In this document: piece after piece, positions 25,083 to 33,308 of the stretch | Layout of the letters: each line of letters begins with the position of its first letter | Numbering within the stretch: the first letter of the stretch is position 1 | Source of the DNA: Hymenobacter nivis | Lineage (GTDB): Bacteria; Bacteroidota; Bacteroidia; Cytophagales; Hymenobacteraceae | Reading direction: 5' to 3' | Assembly: GCF_006439025.1 (NCBI RefSeq) | Contig: NZ_RCYZ01000006.1 | Location: 186,001 to 250,000 of the forward strand | DNA length: 64,000 nucleotides | Made by a program: the position numbers and the translations under genes | Notes under the pieces: generated by a model | The model's database searches: none | What the model was told of the DNA's origin: nothing | What the model saw: only the letters and a program-made list of their open reading frames with translations

Positions 25083-25113
25083 GCGGCGCGGCCTCCAGTG
25101 GGGGCCGCGCCGC
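25083..25113. other. GC-rich hairpin after the pyrophosphorylase gene
   Basis: Arms GCGGCGCGGCC (25083-25093) and its complement (25103-25113) pair perfectly over a nine-base loop. No T-tract follows directly, so termination is uncertain. It lies 47 bases past the stop and just before the next promoter. Confidence 0.45.
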
Positions 25114-25129
25114 CGGCGTTTATTCGCCG

Positions 25130-25137
25130 TAATTTTG
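25130..25137 (+). promoter_or_regulatory. -7 promoter box of the TPR-DUF4292-EnvC operon
   Basis: TAATTTTG, 34 bases before ATG 25172. No -33 TTTG is seen at the expected distance, which is occupied by the GC-rich hairpin. Confidence 0.55.
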
Positions 25138-25171
25138 GAACCGGCCGCGGGGCCGAATAGCTTCTTTCGTC

Positions 25172-26974
25172 ATGCGCGCTGCCCTGGTTGTTTTTCTTTC
25201 GCTGCTGCCGGCCTGGGCCGCCCGCGCCCAGGCCCCGGCCGACCGCCCGGCGCTGAGCCGGGCCGAGCGCCGCGCCATTGCCAAGCAGCAGCGCGAAGCC
25301 GACAAGGCCCAGGCCGCGGCCAAAAAGAACGCGCCCGCCGCGCCCGTGCTCTCGGAGCGTGACCGCGAAGTGAGCGAGTCGCTGTTTGTGGACGGCGTGA
25401 AGTACGTGCTGCTGGAAGACTACCCCAAGGCCCTCGACCGCCTGGGCAAGGCCTACTCCTTCAACCCCACCAACGCGGCCCTGAACTACAAGCTGGCTGA
25501 GGCCAGCCTGCTGAGCGGCAACCTGCGCGACGCCACCAACTACGGGGCCGCCGCCGTGCGCCTCGATCCTAAAAACGCCTACTACTACCTGCTGCTGGCC
25601 CAGGCCCAGGCCAGCCAGAAGCAATACGACGCCGCCACCCGCACCTACGCCGCCCTGGTGAAGGAAGTGCCTAACTCGGGCGGCTACCTCTTCAACCTGA
25701 GCGACTTGTACCTAGCGCAGGGCAAGCTGCCCGAGGCCCTGAGCACCCTGGCGCAGGCCGAGCAGCAGTTTGGGCCCAGCGACGAGGTATCGTTCAAAAA
25801 GCAGCAGATTTTCCTCAAACAAAACAAGCTGGACCTGGCCCTGGCCGAGGGCAACAAGCTGGTGGCGGCTAACCCCGACGAGCCCCGCTACCTGCTGGCC
25901 CAGGCCCAGCTGTACGCCGCCAACGACCACCTGCCCGACGCCATCCGCCTGGCCCAGCAGGCCTTGAAGCTCGACGCCAGCAGCGCCGGGGCCCACCTGC
26001 TGCTGGCCGACGCCTACCGCCAGCAGAAGCAGGCCGACGCCTCCGAAAAAGAGCTACGCCTGGCCTTCGACTCGCCGGGGCTCGACATCGACAACGCGGT
26101 GCGCATCCTGGCCGCCTACCTCAAGCAGCTGCCCAACCCGGCCCTCAACCAGCTGGCCCTGGACCTGGCCGCCGCCACCGTGCGCACCCACCCCAAGGAA
26201 GCCAAGGCCTACGCCCTGAGCGGCGACGTGCAAACCCTGACCGGCCACAAGCGCGAGGCCCGCAACGCCTACCTCAAGGCCATTAAGTACGACAACACCC
26301 GCTACCAAGTGTGGCAGCAGGCGGTGCTGCTCGACGCCGAACTGGGCCAGACGGACTCGCTGCTCGTGCACTCGGAGCGGGCCCTGGAGCTGTTTCCCAA
26401 CCAGGCTTCGATGTGGTTTTTCAACGGCACGGGCCTGCTTATGAAGCAGCAGCCGCAGCAGGCCGTGGCCTCGCTGGAGCACGGCCGCAAGCTGGCCACC
26501 GACACGCCAGAGCTGCTCGCGCAGTTCGACTCGCAGCTCGGCGACGCCTACCACGCGCTGAAAAACTACGAGAAATCGGACGCCGCCTACGACGCCTCCT
26601 TAGCCATTGACCCGAGCAACTGGGCGGTGCTCAACAACTACAGCTACTACTTGTCGCTGCGCGGCCAGAAGCTCGATAAGGCCAAGGAAATGGCCGGCCG
26701 CGTGGTGAAGGAGTTTCCGACCAGCGACACCTACCTCGACACCTACGCCTGGGTGCTGTACAAGCAAAAAGACTACGCCGGGGCCCGCACGGCCCTGGAA
26801 ACGGCTCTCAAAACCACCAAGGACGCCTCCGTCATCGAGCACTACGGCGACGTACTGTACCAGCTCGGTGAAAAAGAGCCGGCCCTGGCCGCCTGGCAGC
26901 GCGCCCGCAAGGCCGGGGGCGGGGCCTCCGAATTTCTAGACCGCAAAATCCGCGACCGTAAACTGTATGAATAA
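25172..26974 (+). CDS. Periplasmic tetratricopeptide-repeat protein
   Basis: This 600-residue protein has a signal peptide (MRAALVVFLSLLPAWAARAQ), a short basic linker (about 25-60) and then TPR helices almost to the end, with signature residues such as YPKALDRLGKAYSFNPTNA, NAYYYLLLAQAQ and NWAVLNNYSYYLSLRGQ. TPRs usually scaffold protein complexes. The stop overlaps the DUF4292 start by eight bases, so the two are cotranscribed. With the EnvC-like gene it forms what I recall as a recurring Bacteroidota trio that suggests an envelope or murein role. Confidence 0.87.
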   Translation: MRAALVVFLSLLPAWAARAQAPADRPALSRAERRAIAKQQREADKAQAAAKKNAPAAPVLSERDREVSESLFVDGVKYVLLEDYPKALDRLGKAYSFNPTNAALNYKLAEASLLSGNLRDATNYGAAAVRLDPKNAYYYLLLAQAQASQKQYDAATRTYAALVKEVPNSGGYLFNLSDLYLAQGKLPEALSTLAQAEQQFGPSDEVSFKKQQIFLKQNKLDLALAEGNKLVAANPDEPRYLLAQAQLYAANDHLPDAIRLAQQALKLDASSAGAHLLLADAYRQQKQADASEKELRLAFDSPGLDIDNAVRILAAYLKQLPNPALNQLALDLAAATVRTHPKEAKAYALSGDVQTLTGHKREARNAYLKAIKYDNTRYQVWQQAVLLDAELGQTDSLLVHSERALELFPNQASMWFFNGTGLLMKQQPQQAVASLEHGRKLATDTPELLAQFDSQLGDAYHALKNYEKSDAAYDASLAIDPSNWAVLNNYSYYLSLRGQKLDKAKEMAGRVVKEFPTSDTYLDTYAWVLYKQKDYAGARTALETALKTTKDASVIEHYGDVLYQLGEKEPALAAWQRARKAGGGASEFLDRKIRDRKLYE

Positions 26975-27761
26975 ATCCGTTCTGCTGCTGGCCCTCGGGC
27001 TGGGGGCCGGCGCGTGCCACCGCGCCGTGCCCACCACCAAGGGCAAGGCCCCCGGCGCGTCCACTTCGGCCACCGTGCGCCCCAGCAAGGAGGCGGCCGT
27101 GAAAGCCGTCGATTTCGACTCGCCCTACCTCACGGCCAAGGGCAAGGTGCAGGCTACCATCAAGGGCGACGAGAAGTCGGCCACCATCAACATCCGCATG
27201 CGGCGCGACAGCGCCATTTGGGTTTCGGCCGGTTTGCTGGGTTTTGAAGGCGTGCGCGCCCTACTCACGCCCGACTCGGTGCGCGTCATCAACCGCCTGG
27301 ACAAGACCTACTTCGCCGGCGGCTACGACTACCTCACCAAGCTGCTGAACGTGCCGGTGAGCTTTGCCCAGGCGCAGGCCCTGCTGCTGGGCAACTACCA
27401 GCCGGCCCCCGCCGGTGCGGCCCTCACGCTGGGCACGGGCCCCGGCGGCGGCCAGCGCGTGGCCTATCCGCTCAACGGCGTGCTGGTGGAGCAAATCCTC
27501 CAGGCAGCGTCGGGCCGGGTGGAGAAGCTGACGCTGACCGAAACCGGCACCGACCGCAGCCTCGCCGCCGACTACGCTGATTTCCAGGCCGTGGACGGGG
27601 CAAAGGTGCCGTTTGCCCACAGCCTGCTGGTAGACGCCAAGCAGGGCCCCACGAGCACCAAGGCCAGCCTGAAGTACAGCAAGGTGAGCGCCGGCCGCGC
27701 CGAGCTGAGTTTTCCGTTCGACATTCCGAAGGGCTTCCAGCGGATGAGCGGTAAAAAATAG
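26967..27761 (+). CDS. DUF4292 lipoprotein
   Basis: This 264-residue protein has a short signal sequence ending in lipobox LGAGAC, so it should be lipidated at C17. The rest matches the DUF4292 pattern: LTAKGKVQATIKGDE, IWVSAGLLGFEGVRALLTPD and LDKTYFAGGYDYL. The repeated strand pattern resembles LolA/LolB-like lipid-binding half-barrels, which is inference only. It overlaps the TPR gene by eight bases and precedes the EnvC-like gene by six, so it is the middle gene of an operon. Confidence 0.85.
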   Translation: MNKSVLLLALGLGAGACHRAVPTTKGKAPGASTSATVRPSKEAAVKAVDFDSPYLTAKGKVQATIKGDEKSATINIRMRRDSAIWVSAGLLGFEGVRALLTPDSVRVINRLDKTYFAGGYDYLTKLLNVPVSFAQAQALLLGNYQPAPAGAALTLGTGPGGGQRVAYPLNGVLVEQILQAASGRVEKLTLTETGTDRSLAADYADFQAVDGAKVPFAHSLLVDAKQGPTSTKASLKYSKVSAGRAELSFPFDIPKGFQRMSGKK

Positions 27762-27767
27762 CGCAGG

Positions 27768-29237
27768 GTGAACGGCACACGATCAGCTCCCGGGGCCCCC
27801 AGGCAGTGGCGGCGGTACTGTCCGCTTCGGGCGGGTGTGGCCGGGCTGCTGGCGCTGTGCCTGTGCCTGGGCCCCGCCCCGGGGGCCCTGGCGCAGCACC
27901 AGCCCCGCCGCAAAAAAGCCGCGCCGGCGCGCACCGCCAAGAGCCGCCCGGCCCCGGTGCGGCGCAAAAAGACGCGCGCGGCCGCGGGGCCCCCGGCCAA
28001 GAGCAAGGCCCAGCTTGAGCGCGAGCGGCGCGCCAACCTGCAAGCCATTCAGGAGAAAAGCCGCATCCTGGACCAAACCCAGGCCAAGAAGAAGGCGACG
28101 CTGGGCCAACTCAACGTCATTAAGGAGCAGCTGGTGGTGAAGCAGGACGTGATCCAGAACATCTCGATCCAGCTGCACGGCATCGACACCAACGTGCACC
28201 AAACAGCCCAGCAGGTGCTGCAAACCCAGCACAGCCTGGCCGAGCTGAAGGACGAGTACGCCCGGCTGCTGTACACGGCCTCGAAAACGGCCAACGGCTT
28301 CAACCAGCTCATGTTTTTGTTTGCCGCCGACTCGTTCAACCAGTTTGTGCTGCGGCTGCGCTACGTGCGCCAGTACACCGAGGAGCGGCAGCAGCAGGCG
28401 GCGCGTATCCGGGGCACGCAGGTGCGGCTGCACGAGCAGCTCACGGGCCTCACGCAGCAGCAGCGCCGCAAGGGGGCCCTGCTGAACACCCAGCTGTCGG
28501 AGAATAAAAGCCTGCTCACCCTCAAAACCCAGCAGGACGAAGTGGTGCAGCAACTGGGCCAGCAGGAGCAGGGCCTGCGCGCCGAACTAGCCGAGCGCCA
28601 GCAGGCCGGCGAGCGCCTCGACCGCATGATTGCCGAGCGCGTGCGCGAAGAAATTGCCCGCGCCGCCCGGGCCGCCCGCCTCGCCGCCCGCCGCGAGGCC
28701 CTGGCCGCCGCCCGCGCCCGCAGCGGCTCGCGCACCGCCCGCGGTGGCGACGACGAGGGCCCCGAAACCGCCGCCGACCGTCGCGCCAGCCGCGTGGCCC
28801 TCACCCCGGAAACCGCCCTGGTGGCGTCCAACTTCGCGGGCAACAAGGGGCGGCTGCCCTGGCCGGTGGGGCGCGGCTTCATCAGCCAGCGCTTCGGGCG
28901 GCACCCGCACCCGGTGCTGCGCCATGTGGTGGTCGAAAACCGGGGCATCGACATCCAGACCGGGGCCGGCGAGCCGGTGCGGGCCTGCTTCGATGGCAAG
29001 GTGCTCACCATCACCAGCATTGCGGGCATGAACACCATCGTCATGATCCAGCACGGCGATTACTTTACGGTGTACGCCAAGATGCGCTCGGTGAGTGTGA
29101 GCGACGGCCAGCGGGTGCACGCCCGCGATGTCATTGGCACAGTGGCCGCGGGCAGTGATGGCACCTCCGAACTGCAGTTCCAGGTTTGGCACAACTCGGC
29201 CAACCTCAACCCCGAAAACTGGCTGGGCCGCCGCTAA
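27768..29237 (+). CDS. EnvC-like murein hydrolase activator with degenerate M23/LytM domain
   Basis: This 489-residue protein has a basic N-terminus and signal peptide (hydrophobic core GVAGLLALCLCLG), a long coiled coil (about 85-320) and a LytM fold (about 361-489). The zinc-ligand positions of active M23 enzymes look lost: NRGIDIQ instead of the HxxxD type, YAKM where YxHL is expected and SELQFQV where PHLHFE is expected. This resembles EnvC, which activates amidases without cutting murein. The start is an unusual GTG at 27768; no ATG occurs before the coiled coil. Confidence 0.87.
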   Translation: MNGTRSAPGAPRQWRRYCPLRAGVAGLLALCLCLGPAPGALAQHQPRRKKAAPARTAKSRPAPVRRKKTRAAAGPPAKSKAQLERERRANLQAIQEKSRILDQTQAKKKATLGQLNVIKEQLVVKQDVIQNISIQLHGIDTNVHQTAQQVLQTQHSLAELKDEYARLLYTASKTANGFNQLMFLFAADSFNQFVLRLRYVRQYTEERQQQAARIRGTQVRLHEQLTGLTQQQRRKGALLNTQLSENKSLLTLKTQQDEVVQQLGQQEQGLRAELAERQQAGERLDRMIAERVREEIARAARAARLAARREALAAARARSGSRTARGGDDEGPETAADRRASRVALTPETALVASNFAGNKGRLPWPVGRGFISQRFGRHPHPVLRHVVVENRGIDIQTGAGEPVRACFDGKVLTITSIAGMNTIVMIQHGDYFTVYAKMRSVSVSDGQRVHARDVIGTVAAGSDGTSELQFQVWHNSANLNPENWLGRR

Positions 29238-29257
29238 GGCTGCATAATTCCAGGCTG

Positions 29258-29331
29258 GTCTTGCCCGTGCTGCTTTAGGGCCCCAGGGCTTCTAGGGTAG
29301 CATGGGCAAGGCAGCTTGGCAGTACCGCTAA
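29258..29331. repeat. CTTGCCCGTGCT repeat element, family member 1
   Basis: CTTGCCCGTGCT (29258-29269) pairs with AGCATGGGCAAG (29299-29310) with one mismatch. It is followed by CAGCTTGGCAGTAC (29312-29325), which also follows the element at 57457-57527. A GGGCCCC sits in the loop. Confidence 0.55.
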
Positions 29332-29370
29332 AAGGTACCCCAAATTGCCACCCCGGGGCCCCATACGGGC

Positions 29371-29404
29371 AAAAAAAAGACACCGAGCAAGGCGCGGTGT
29401 CTTT
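29371..29404 (-). terminator. Terminator of the GAF-LytTR gene
   Basis: Arms AAAGACACCG (29376-29385) and CGGTGTCTTT (29395-29404) are followed on the minus strand by eight T (29371-29378). It terminates leftward transcription 177 bases beyond the stop at 29581; rightward it has only a weak T-run. Confidence 0.75.
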
Positions 29405-29580
29405 CCAAAGCTATGAAAACAAACTTAGCCGCGGCCGCTGCCCGGTGCGGGGCAAAGCCTCGCGGGACAGCTAATGGCTGCTAGCCGATACAAAAGTGGG
29501 GCACCGTGGTGGGGCGCCCCAGGCCAACTCGTTCAATGGACCGATTTCCTCGGTAAAGCTGCGCTGGCAGTAGCCGGCGG

Positions 29581-30447
29581 CTACAACACGTGGAGGCGCG
29601 CCAGCAGCGCCGCCCGGTACGAGTTGCCGACGGGCACGGCCGTGGCGGGGCGGCTGGCGGGGGCCCCGGGCCCGGCGTCAATCAGCACGGTATCGCCCTC
29701 GAAGGACAGCAGGCGGTCAAGTCGGATGATGTACTTGCGGTGGATGCGGGCAAAATCGGCCGTGGGCAGGCGGGCTTCCATGTCCTTCATCGTGCCGTAC
29801 ACGGTGAAGCGCTCCCGCACGGTGTACAGGTTCACGTAGTCGCCCAGCGCCTCCAGGTGCGTCACGTCGGCGGGCAGCACGCGCAGCAGGCGGGTGTCCT
29901 GCTTCACATACAGCTCGGGGCGCTGCCCCGGCTCGGCTGCGCCGGCCACCCGAAACGCCGCCGCCAACTGCTGCTGCTGGTCGGCCAGGGCCTGCTGGGC
30001 CAAGCCCTGAGCCACGAAGTCCGTGGCGCGGCGGGCCAGGCAGGCCAGCGCCTCGCGCTGGTCGTCGGGCAGGGCCACTGGGCTGGGGGCCCCCACGCCC
30101 AGCACGCCCAGCACATCACCGGCAGGGCCCCGCAACGCTACAGCGGCGCAAAAGTGGGTATGTGACAAGCTGGTCGCCACCTCATTGAAACCCACCGCCG
30201 CGGGCACCGCCCGCAGCACCGCCCGGCAAAACTTGTCCAGCTCGGGCATGGCCGCCGCCCGCCCCTGCCGGGCCTGCACGGCCAGGGCCCCAGGCCCGGC
30301 CAGGGCCAGCAGCGCGTGCGGCGCGCCGCAGGCCACGGCCGCTAAGTGTACCAAATCGGCGAAGAGCTGGGGCGGAGCGGCGGCCAGCACGTCGGCGCCG
30401 CCCGCCACGGGTGGCTGGGCTAGTTCCTGATTTGGGGAAAGAGTCAT
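29581..30447 (-). CDS. GAF-domain LytTR transcriptional regulator
   Basis: This 288-residue regulator has a GAF-like sensory domain (about 20-160), a short helical linker rich in glutamine, and a C-terminal LytTR DNA-binding domain (about 185-288) with VTHLEALGDYVNLYTVRE and FARIHRKYIIRL. There is no receiver domain, so control is probably through a small ligand or redox signal bound by GAF. ATG 30447 is chosen over a TTG at 30471. It is divergent from the tatA-like genes, 257 bases away. I see no perfect -7 box upstream. Confidence 0.85.
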   Translation of the reverse strand: MTLSPNQELAQPPVAGGADVLAAAPPQLFADLVHLAAVACGAPHALLALAGPGALAVQARQGRAAAMPELDKFCRAVLRAVPAAVGFNEVATSLSHTHFCAAVALRGPAGDVLGVLGVGAPSPVALPDDQREALACLARRATDFVAQGLAQQALADQQQQLAAAFRVAGAAEPGQRPELYVKQDTRLLRVLPADVTHLEALGDYVNLYTVRERFTVYGTMKDMEARLPTADFARIHRKYIIRLDRLLSFEGDTVLIDAGPGAPASRPATAVPVGNSYRAALLARLHVL

Positions 30448-30625
30448 ATAAGAATAAGAAATAGGAACCAACTTGAAAAGCTGAGTATTAATAAAAAAAC
30501 AAACTACGTTGCTAAATCAATCTTGTATTTGATAATCCGACCAAGGGGCTCCAGCACCCGGCCAACCTCCCATTCGGCCCCACCAAATTATTAGGGGCCG
30601 CGCCGCACAACCGCGGCCCATGCGA

Positions 30626-30633
30626 TACCTTTG
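30626..30633 (+). promoter_or_regulatory. -7 promoter box of the first tatA-like gene
   Basis: TACCTTTG, 71 bases before ATG 30705. The upstream region (30472-30600) is AT-rich. Confidence 0.6.
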
Positions 30634-30704
30634 CCATCCAGCCGGGCCCGGGCTCCGTATAGCATCCTACTCAACCCTCTACCGGGCCAAGCGGCCCCCA
30701 CCCT

Positions 30705-31160
30705 ATGCTTGCTTCTTTGTTCTTGCTCGGTATCCCCAACGGCGGCGAGCTGCTGTTGATTGTCTTTGTGATTGTGTTGCTGTTCGGCGCCAAGCGCATC
30801 CCGGAATTGTTCAAAGGCTTAGGCTCGGGCGTGCGCGAGTTTAAAGACGCAACTAAGGAGACCCCGCCCGCCTACCGCGACCAGGCGCCGTATCCGCAAG
30901 ATAACAACGGACAATACTACCCGCCCCAGGGCTACCCCCAGCAGCCCAACGGCTACCAGCCCCAGTACCCACAGCAGGGCTACCCCCAGCAAGGCTATCC
31001 GCAGCAGGGTTACCCGCAGCAAAACGGCTACACCCAGCAGCAGAACGGCTACCCGCAGCAGCCCAACGGCTACCAGTACCCGCAGCCCGGCGAGCCCGGC
31101 TACCAGCAGCCCACTCCTCCGGCCCGCAACCCCAACGACCCCGGCCAGCAACTGAGTTAG
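30705..31160 (+). CDS. TatA/E-family twin-arginine translocase protein with GYPQQ-repeat tail
   Basis: This 151-residue protein has the TatA pattern: a short hydrophobic helix (about 3-24, [19 protein letters not shown]), hinge [17 protein letters not shown] and amphipathic helix REFKDATK. From about residue 57 it becomes an unusual tail made of GYPQQ, NGY and PQQ repeats, almost only Q, P, Y, N and G. TatA oligomers form the pore that exports folded Tat substrates. No tatC lies nearby. The tail is far longer and more repetitive than that of a typical TatA and looks prion-like. Confidence 0.88.
   Translation: MLASLFLLGIPNGGELLLIVFVIVLLFGAKRIPELFKGLGSGVREFKDATKETPPAYRDQAPYPQDNNGQYYPPQGYPQQPNGYQPQYPQQGYPQQGYPQQGYPQQNGYTQQQNGYPQQPNGYQYPQPGEPGYQQPTPPARNPNDPGQQLS
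30905..31110 (+). repeat. Coding GYPQQ/NGY repeat region
   Basis: Short degenerate DNA repeats of about 15 bases (TACCCCCAGCA-like) encode the Q/P/Y/G tail of the first TatA-like protein. They lie in one frame and have no spacers. Confidence 0.7.
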
Positions 31161-31206
31161 GGCCCCCAGCGCATTCACATATCCGTTATCCTCTTAATTA
31201 GAATCC

Positions 31207-31638
31207 ATGCAACAGTCCCTTTTATTTTTGGGTGATATCGGCGGCTCTGAGCTGATCCTTATCATGGTGGTGATCCTCGTATTCTTCGGTGCCAACAAAA
31301 TTCCGGAGCTGGCCCGCGGCCTGGGCAAAGGCATCCGTGAATTTAAAGACGCTAGCAGCGAAATCCGTAACGAGTTTGAGCGCGCTGGCCAGCAGCCCCA
31401 GCAGCCGTACAACAACCAGAACAGCGGCTATAACCCAAACCCCGGTTACAATCCCAACTTCCCGCCCCAGAACGCGGTCCCGCACGATCCCTACGCCGCT
31501 CAGCCCAGCCACGGCTACGAGCCGCACCCAGCCGCTGAGGCCCCTGCCGACCAGCCCTACGTAGCCCCCGTGCTGCCGCCCAACTTGGCCCCCGAAGGCA
31601 CCCAGCCCCGGCAGCCCTACAGCCCGCCCAGCGTTTAA
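31207..31638 (+). CDS. Second TatA/E-family protein with a P/N/Y-rich tail
   Basis: This 143-residue paralogue keeps the TatA core: membrane helix LILIMVVILVFFGANKIPEL, hinge and amphipathic REFKDASSEIRNEFE. A disordered tail rich in P, N, Y and A follows (NSGYNPNPGYNPN, then PHPAAEAPADQPY). It starts 46 bases after the first copy and is probably cotranscribed. The cores are similar, but the tails differ in composition (PNYA here, QPYG upstream), so they diverged independently or were selected for different properties. Confidence 0.87.
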   Translation: MQQSLLFLGDIGGSELILIMVVILVFFGANKIPELARGLGKGIREFKDASSEIRNEFERAGQQPQQPYNNQNSGYNPNPGYNPNFPPQNAVPHDPYAAQPSHGYEPHPAAEAPADQPYVAPVLPPNLAPEGTQPRQPYSPPSV

Positions 31639-31750
31639 GTAGCCCGCGGGTTGTCCGGCGTTGACTGCCGGTTAGGGCCCTCCCCAGGGCTGGCAACCGG
31701 CCGCTAGCGGCCACCAACTAACAGTACCTCCTCAAATAATTGCGAGTAGT

Positions 31751-33181
31751 TTGAATCGTTTCAGTTCTCTTTCGGCAATTCAGCGCGAGCTGACGGCGGG
31801 CACCACGTCCTGCCGTCAGCTCGTTGACTATTACCTCGGTAACATCGAGCGGCAGCAACACCTCAACGCCTTTCTGGAAGTGTGGCCCGACGAGGCCCGT
31901 GCCCAGGCCGACGCCGTGGATGCCAAGCTTGCCGCCGGTACCGCCGGGCCCCTGGCCGGCATGGTCATCGGCCTGAAAGACGTGCTGGCCTACACCGGCC
32001 ATTCGCTGCAAAGCAGCAGCCGGATGCTCGACGGCTTCAAGTCGCTCTTCACTGGCACGGCCGTGCAGCGCCTGCTCGACGCCGACGCCATCCTCATCGG
32101 CCGGCAGAACTGCGACGAATTCGCCATGGGCGGATCCAACGAAACATCTTATTTCGGCCCGTCCCGCAACGCCGCCGACCCCAACCGGGTGCCTGGCGGC
32201 TCGTCGGGCGGCTCGGCCGTGGCCGTGCAGGCCGATATGTGCTTGGCGTCTATCGGCTCCGATACTGGCGGCTCGGTGCGGCAGCCGGCGGCGTTTTGCG
32301 GCGTTATTGGATTGAAGCCTACGTACTCGCGCATTTCGCGTTACGGGCTGGTGGCCTTCGCCTCGTCGTTTGACCAGATTGGGCCCCTGACCCGCTCGGT
32401 GGAAGACGCCGCGCTGCTACTCGAAGTGATGGCGGGCCCCGACGGCATGGACAGCACCGCCAGCCAGCGCGAGGTGCCGGCCTACAGCCAGCTGCTGGCT
32501 CCGGCCGGCCACTACCGCATCGGCTACATCGCCGACGCCATCGACAACGAGGGCCTGAACCCCGAAATCAAAGCGGCCCTCGAAGGCCAGCTCGACCGCC
32601 TGCGCGGCCTGGGCCACGTGGTGGAGCCGGTCGATTTTCATTACCTCGACGTGATGATTCCGACTTACTACATCCTCACCACCGCCGAGGCCAGCTCCAA
32701 CCTCAGCCGTTTCGACGGCGTGAAGTACGGCTACCGGGCCCCCGACGTAACGGATTTGGAGTCGCTCTACAAAAAGAGCCGGTCGCAGGGCTTCGGCGCG
32801 GAGGTGCAGCGGCGCATCATCCTCGGCACGTTTGTGCTCAGCGCCAACTACTACGACGCCTACTACACCAAGGCCCAACGCGTGCGCCGCCTCATCAAGG
32901 AGAAGACCGACGAGCTGCTGCGCCAGTACGACTTTCTGGTGCTGCCCACCACGCCCACCACGGCCTTCCGCATCGGCGAAAAGCAGGACCCGGTGAGCAT
33001 GTACCTGGCCGATATTTTCACGGTGCAGGCCTCGCTGGCGGGCGTGCCGGCCATTTCGGTGCCGATGGGCAACGACACCGCTGGGCTGCCCATGGGCCTG
33101 CAGGTGATGGCCGGGGCCTTCCGAGAAGCCGACCTGCTGGCCTTTGCCACTGAGCTGGTGCCGGCCGAAGTGGAGGCGTAA
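31751..33181 (+). CDS. gatA: Asp-tRNA(Asn)/Glu-tRNA(Gln) amidotransferase subunit A
   Basis: This 476-residue amidase has the Ser-cisSer-Lys triad: K76 in GLKDV, the cis-Ser within GGSSGGS (about 147-152) and the nucleophile in SDTGGSVRQPA (about 170-180). It supplies the glutaminase activity that amidates misacylated tRNA together with GatB and GatC, which are not in this window. The start is TTG 31751 with no in-frame ATG nearby, and the N-terminus matches the family from there on. It follows the second tatA-like gene after 112 bases. Confidence 0.92.
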   Translation: MNRFSSLSAIQRELTAGTTSCRQLVDYYLGNIERQQHLNAFLEVWPDEARAQADAVDAKLAAGTAGPLAGMVIGLKDVLAYTGHSLQSSSRMLDGFKSLFTGTAVQRLLDADAILIGRQNCDEFAMGGSNETSYFGPSRNAADPNRVPGGSSGGSAVAVQADMCLASIGSDTGGSVRQPAAFCGVIGLKPTYSRISRYGLVAFASSFDQIGPLTRSVEDAALLLEVMAGPDGMDSTASQREVPAYSQLLAPAGHYRIGYIADAIDNEGLNPEIKAALEGQLDRLRGLGHVVEPVDFHYLDVMIPTYYILTTAEASSNLSRFDGVKYGYRAPDVTDLESLYKKSRSQGFGAEVQRRIILGTFVLSANYYDAYYTKAQRVRRLIKEKTDELLRQYDFLVLPTTPTTAFRIGEKQDPVSMYLADIFTVQASLAGVPAISVPMGNDTAGLPMGLQVMAGAFREADLLAFATELVPAEVEA

Positions 33182-33308
33182 CCGCGGCGCTGAGTTTCCG
33201 TATTGTTGAAGCTTCCGGCCGGTAACTGAATGTGTTGCGCGGGCCGGTTGAAGTAATACTTTAGGACAAACGCTGGGATTTACAGGGTTTTTTTCTACCT
33301 TCGGCAAT

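Larger units (their letters stand above)
29238..29580. other. 343-base gene-free spacer
   Basis: It lies between the EnvC-like gene and the convergent GAF-LytTR gene. It holds an inverted repeat (29258-29310), a repeat-family tail (to 29331) and a terminator (29371-29404). A 23-codon frame from ATG 29413 has no supporting feature. Confidence 0.6.

Noticed and set aside
29413..29484. Small frame of 23 codons (starting MKTNLAAAAARC)
   Set aside because: No Shine-Dalgarno, promoter or recognisable peptide; it lies between repeats and a terminator.
30472..30704. tRNA or other structural RNA in the AT-rich spacer
   Set aside because: No cloverleaf, TTCGA loop or CCA-like end could be found by eye; only a promoter box is supported.
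30905..31110. Short regular repeats resembling a CRISPR array
   Set aside because: They are in-frame codon repeats of a TatA-like tail, about 15 bases long, with no spacers and no cas genes.
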